DNA of 64,000 nucleotides from Actinokineospora iranica (lineage in GTDB: Bacteria > Actinomycetota > Actinomycetes > Mycobacteriales > Pseudonocardiaceae), in NCBI RefSeq assembly GCF_900101685.1, contig NZ_FMZZ01000007.1, positions 186,001 through 250,000 on the forward strand, given 5' to 3'. Positions within the stretch are counted from its first letter, which is position 1. Each line of letters opens with the position of its first letter. Under the pieces are notes generated by a model. That model made no database searches. It was given only the letters and a program-made list of their open reading frames with translations, and was not told where the DNA came from. This document shows, piece by piece, positions 63,348-64,000 of this stretch. A program made the translations under genes and the position numbers.

Positions 63348-63848
63348 GACGCCGAGGGCGGTGCGGAAACCGATCTCGTCGCGGTCTCCCACGCGCTCGG
63401 CGTGGTCCGGGAGAACGCCCTGGAACTGCTGCGGGAGTTCCACAGCCCGCCCAGTTCGCTGCGCATCCAGGCCGCGGGCGTCACCGTGGAGGCCCGGTGG
63501 CCGGGCGTGGCCCGCGCCGTCGCGGCCGAGCCGCTGGTGGCCGACACCGGTCTGGCGGCGGCGAACGGCCACGCCGAGAACGGCGCGGCCGCTGCCCGGC
63601 GGGCAGGCCACGAGGTGCGCTCCCCTGCCGTCGGCGTCTTCCACGTCGCGCCCGAGCCGGGGGCCAAGCCGTTCGTCTCCGTCGGCGACACGGTCGCCGC
63701 GGGGGACCAGGTGGCCATCATCGAGGTCATGAAGCTGATGATCCCGGTCGAGGCGGACACCGCAGGGACCGTCACCGAGGTGCTCAAAGCCGACGGCGAG
63801 CCCGCCGAGTACGACGAGCCGCTGTTCGTCTTGGCACCCGCCGCTTAA
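63240..63848 (+). CDS. accB: Acetyl-CoA carboxylase biotin carboxyl carrier protein
   Basis: 202 residues from ATG 63240, with GGGGAGG 8 nt upstream. The biotinyl domain spans about 125-200, with the biotin lysine K165 in VAIIEVMKLMIPVEA. The N-terminus is five repeats of MNDKPA or TNDKPA plus a degenerate sixth. Further N-terminal ATGs in repeats 2, 3 and 6 are in frame. Next to an ActIII-like ketoreductase it probably serves malonyl-CoA supply for polyketide synthesis, a known arrangement in type II clusters. Confidence 0.9.
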   Translation: MNDKPAMNDKPAMNDKPATNDKPATNDKPAMNQQPVDAEGGAETDLVAVSHALGVVRENALELLREFHSPPSSLRIQAAGVTVEARWPGVARAVAAEPLVADTGLAAANGHAENGAAAARRAGHEVRSPAVGVFHVAPEPGAKPFVSVGDTVAAGDQVAIIEVMKLMIPVEADTAGTVTEVLKADGEPAEYDEPLFVLAPAA

Positions 63849-63866
63849 GCCTTCCACCCAGGGGGA

Positions 63867-63909
63867 ATCGCCACCGTCCACCGAGGACAACTCGATGGAC
63901 GGTGGCGAT
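63867..63909 (+). terminator. Terminator-like hairpin after accB
   Basis: A 14-bp perfect stem (63867-63880 with 63896-63909) with a 15-nt loop starts 19 bp after the accB stop. It suggests the transcript ends here or is attenuated before further genes. Confidence 0.6.
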
Positions 63910-63945
63910 CTAGTGCTGTGCCCCCCGGGAATCCGTCCGGCTCGC

Positions 63946-63975
63946 GCTAGACGGGATTCGGCTAGACCGGATTCG
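63946..63975. repeat. 15-bp direct repeat near the window edge
   Basis: GCTAGACGGGATTCG (63946-63960) is followed at once by GCTAGACCGGATTCG (63961-63975). It could be a regulator site for the next gene, which is outside the window. Confidence 0.5.
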
Positions 63976-64000
63976 GCGTCCGCACGCTCCTGCCGTGCGC

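Overview
The window is a high-GC actinobacterial chromosome segment. A Lsr2 nucleoid protein, an AfsR/SARP regulator, a DUF574-type methyltransferase, DUF2795 and DUF1707 proteins, Tat lipoproteins and an ActIII-type ketoreductase together suggest Pseudonocardiales (Actinokineospora/Saccharothrix/Lentzea-like). The genus is inference. I saw no rRNA, tRNA or CRISPR array.

Layout. (1) 1-10105: a tightly coupled operon entering from the left. It holds a DUF364 heavy-metal-chelation-type protein (partial), an SbnA-like PLP synthase, a dipeptide-epimerase-like enolase, an MFS exporter, a methyltransferase, a nickel/opine/peptide-type ABC importer with both ATPases fused in one chain, and a GNAT. 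It reads like a make, export and re-import metallophore locus. A 150-bp hairpin element splits it. (2) 10.2-18.5 kb: a secreted hydrolase and P450 (minus); a DUF574 methyltransferase coupled to a degenerate PAS-GGDEF-EAL protein; a small methyltransferase with a NodU/CmcH-type carbamoyltransferase; an HxlR remnant. (3) 18.8-30.4 kb: nucleotidyltransferase, Lsr2, HtpG, secreted esterase, SH3-like secreted protein, a large SARP-NB-ARC-TPR regulator and two tandem MutS-like ATPases. (4) 30.6-41.7 kb, mostly minus strand: DivIVA-like coiled coil, a pyruvyltransferase/FAD-oxidoreductase/GNAT operon, DUF418 membrane protein, sugar ABC importer, and an intradiol dioxygenase with its MarR and a 12-bp palindromic operator. 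(5) 42.3-48.1 kb: TetR and a complete ureABCFGD operon without ureE. (6) 48.2-53.4 kb: a MarR, small GNAT, pirin and AhpD-like protein that may form one regulon, then a decayed pair of membrane-protein genes and a phosphodiesterase. (7) 53.6-58.4 kb: NDH-2-like oxidoreductase, subtilase with an odd Trp/Cys tail, TIR-transmembrane protein and a six-cysteine secreted protein. (8) 58.7-64 kb: SnoaL-like proteins, a LuxR regulator with an ATPase-like domain, a second dioxygenase with DoxX, then an ActIII-like ketoreductase and a biotin carboxyl carrier protein. The last genes look like the edge of an aromatic (type II) polyketide cluster continuing to the right.

Regulation. Several regulator and enzyme genes have a TANNNT-like -10 hexamer only 6-7 nt before the start codon and no ribosome-binding site, as expected for leaderless mRNAs. 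Strong perfect hairpins separate most convergent gene pairs. Start codons were chosen from Shine-Dalgarno spacing, stop/start overlaps (ATGA, GTGA) and family length.
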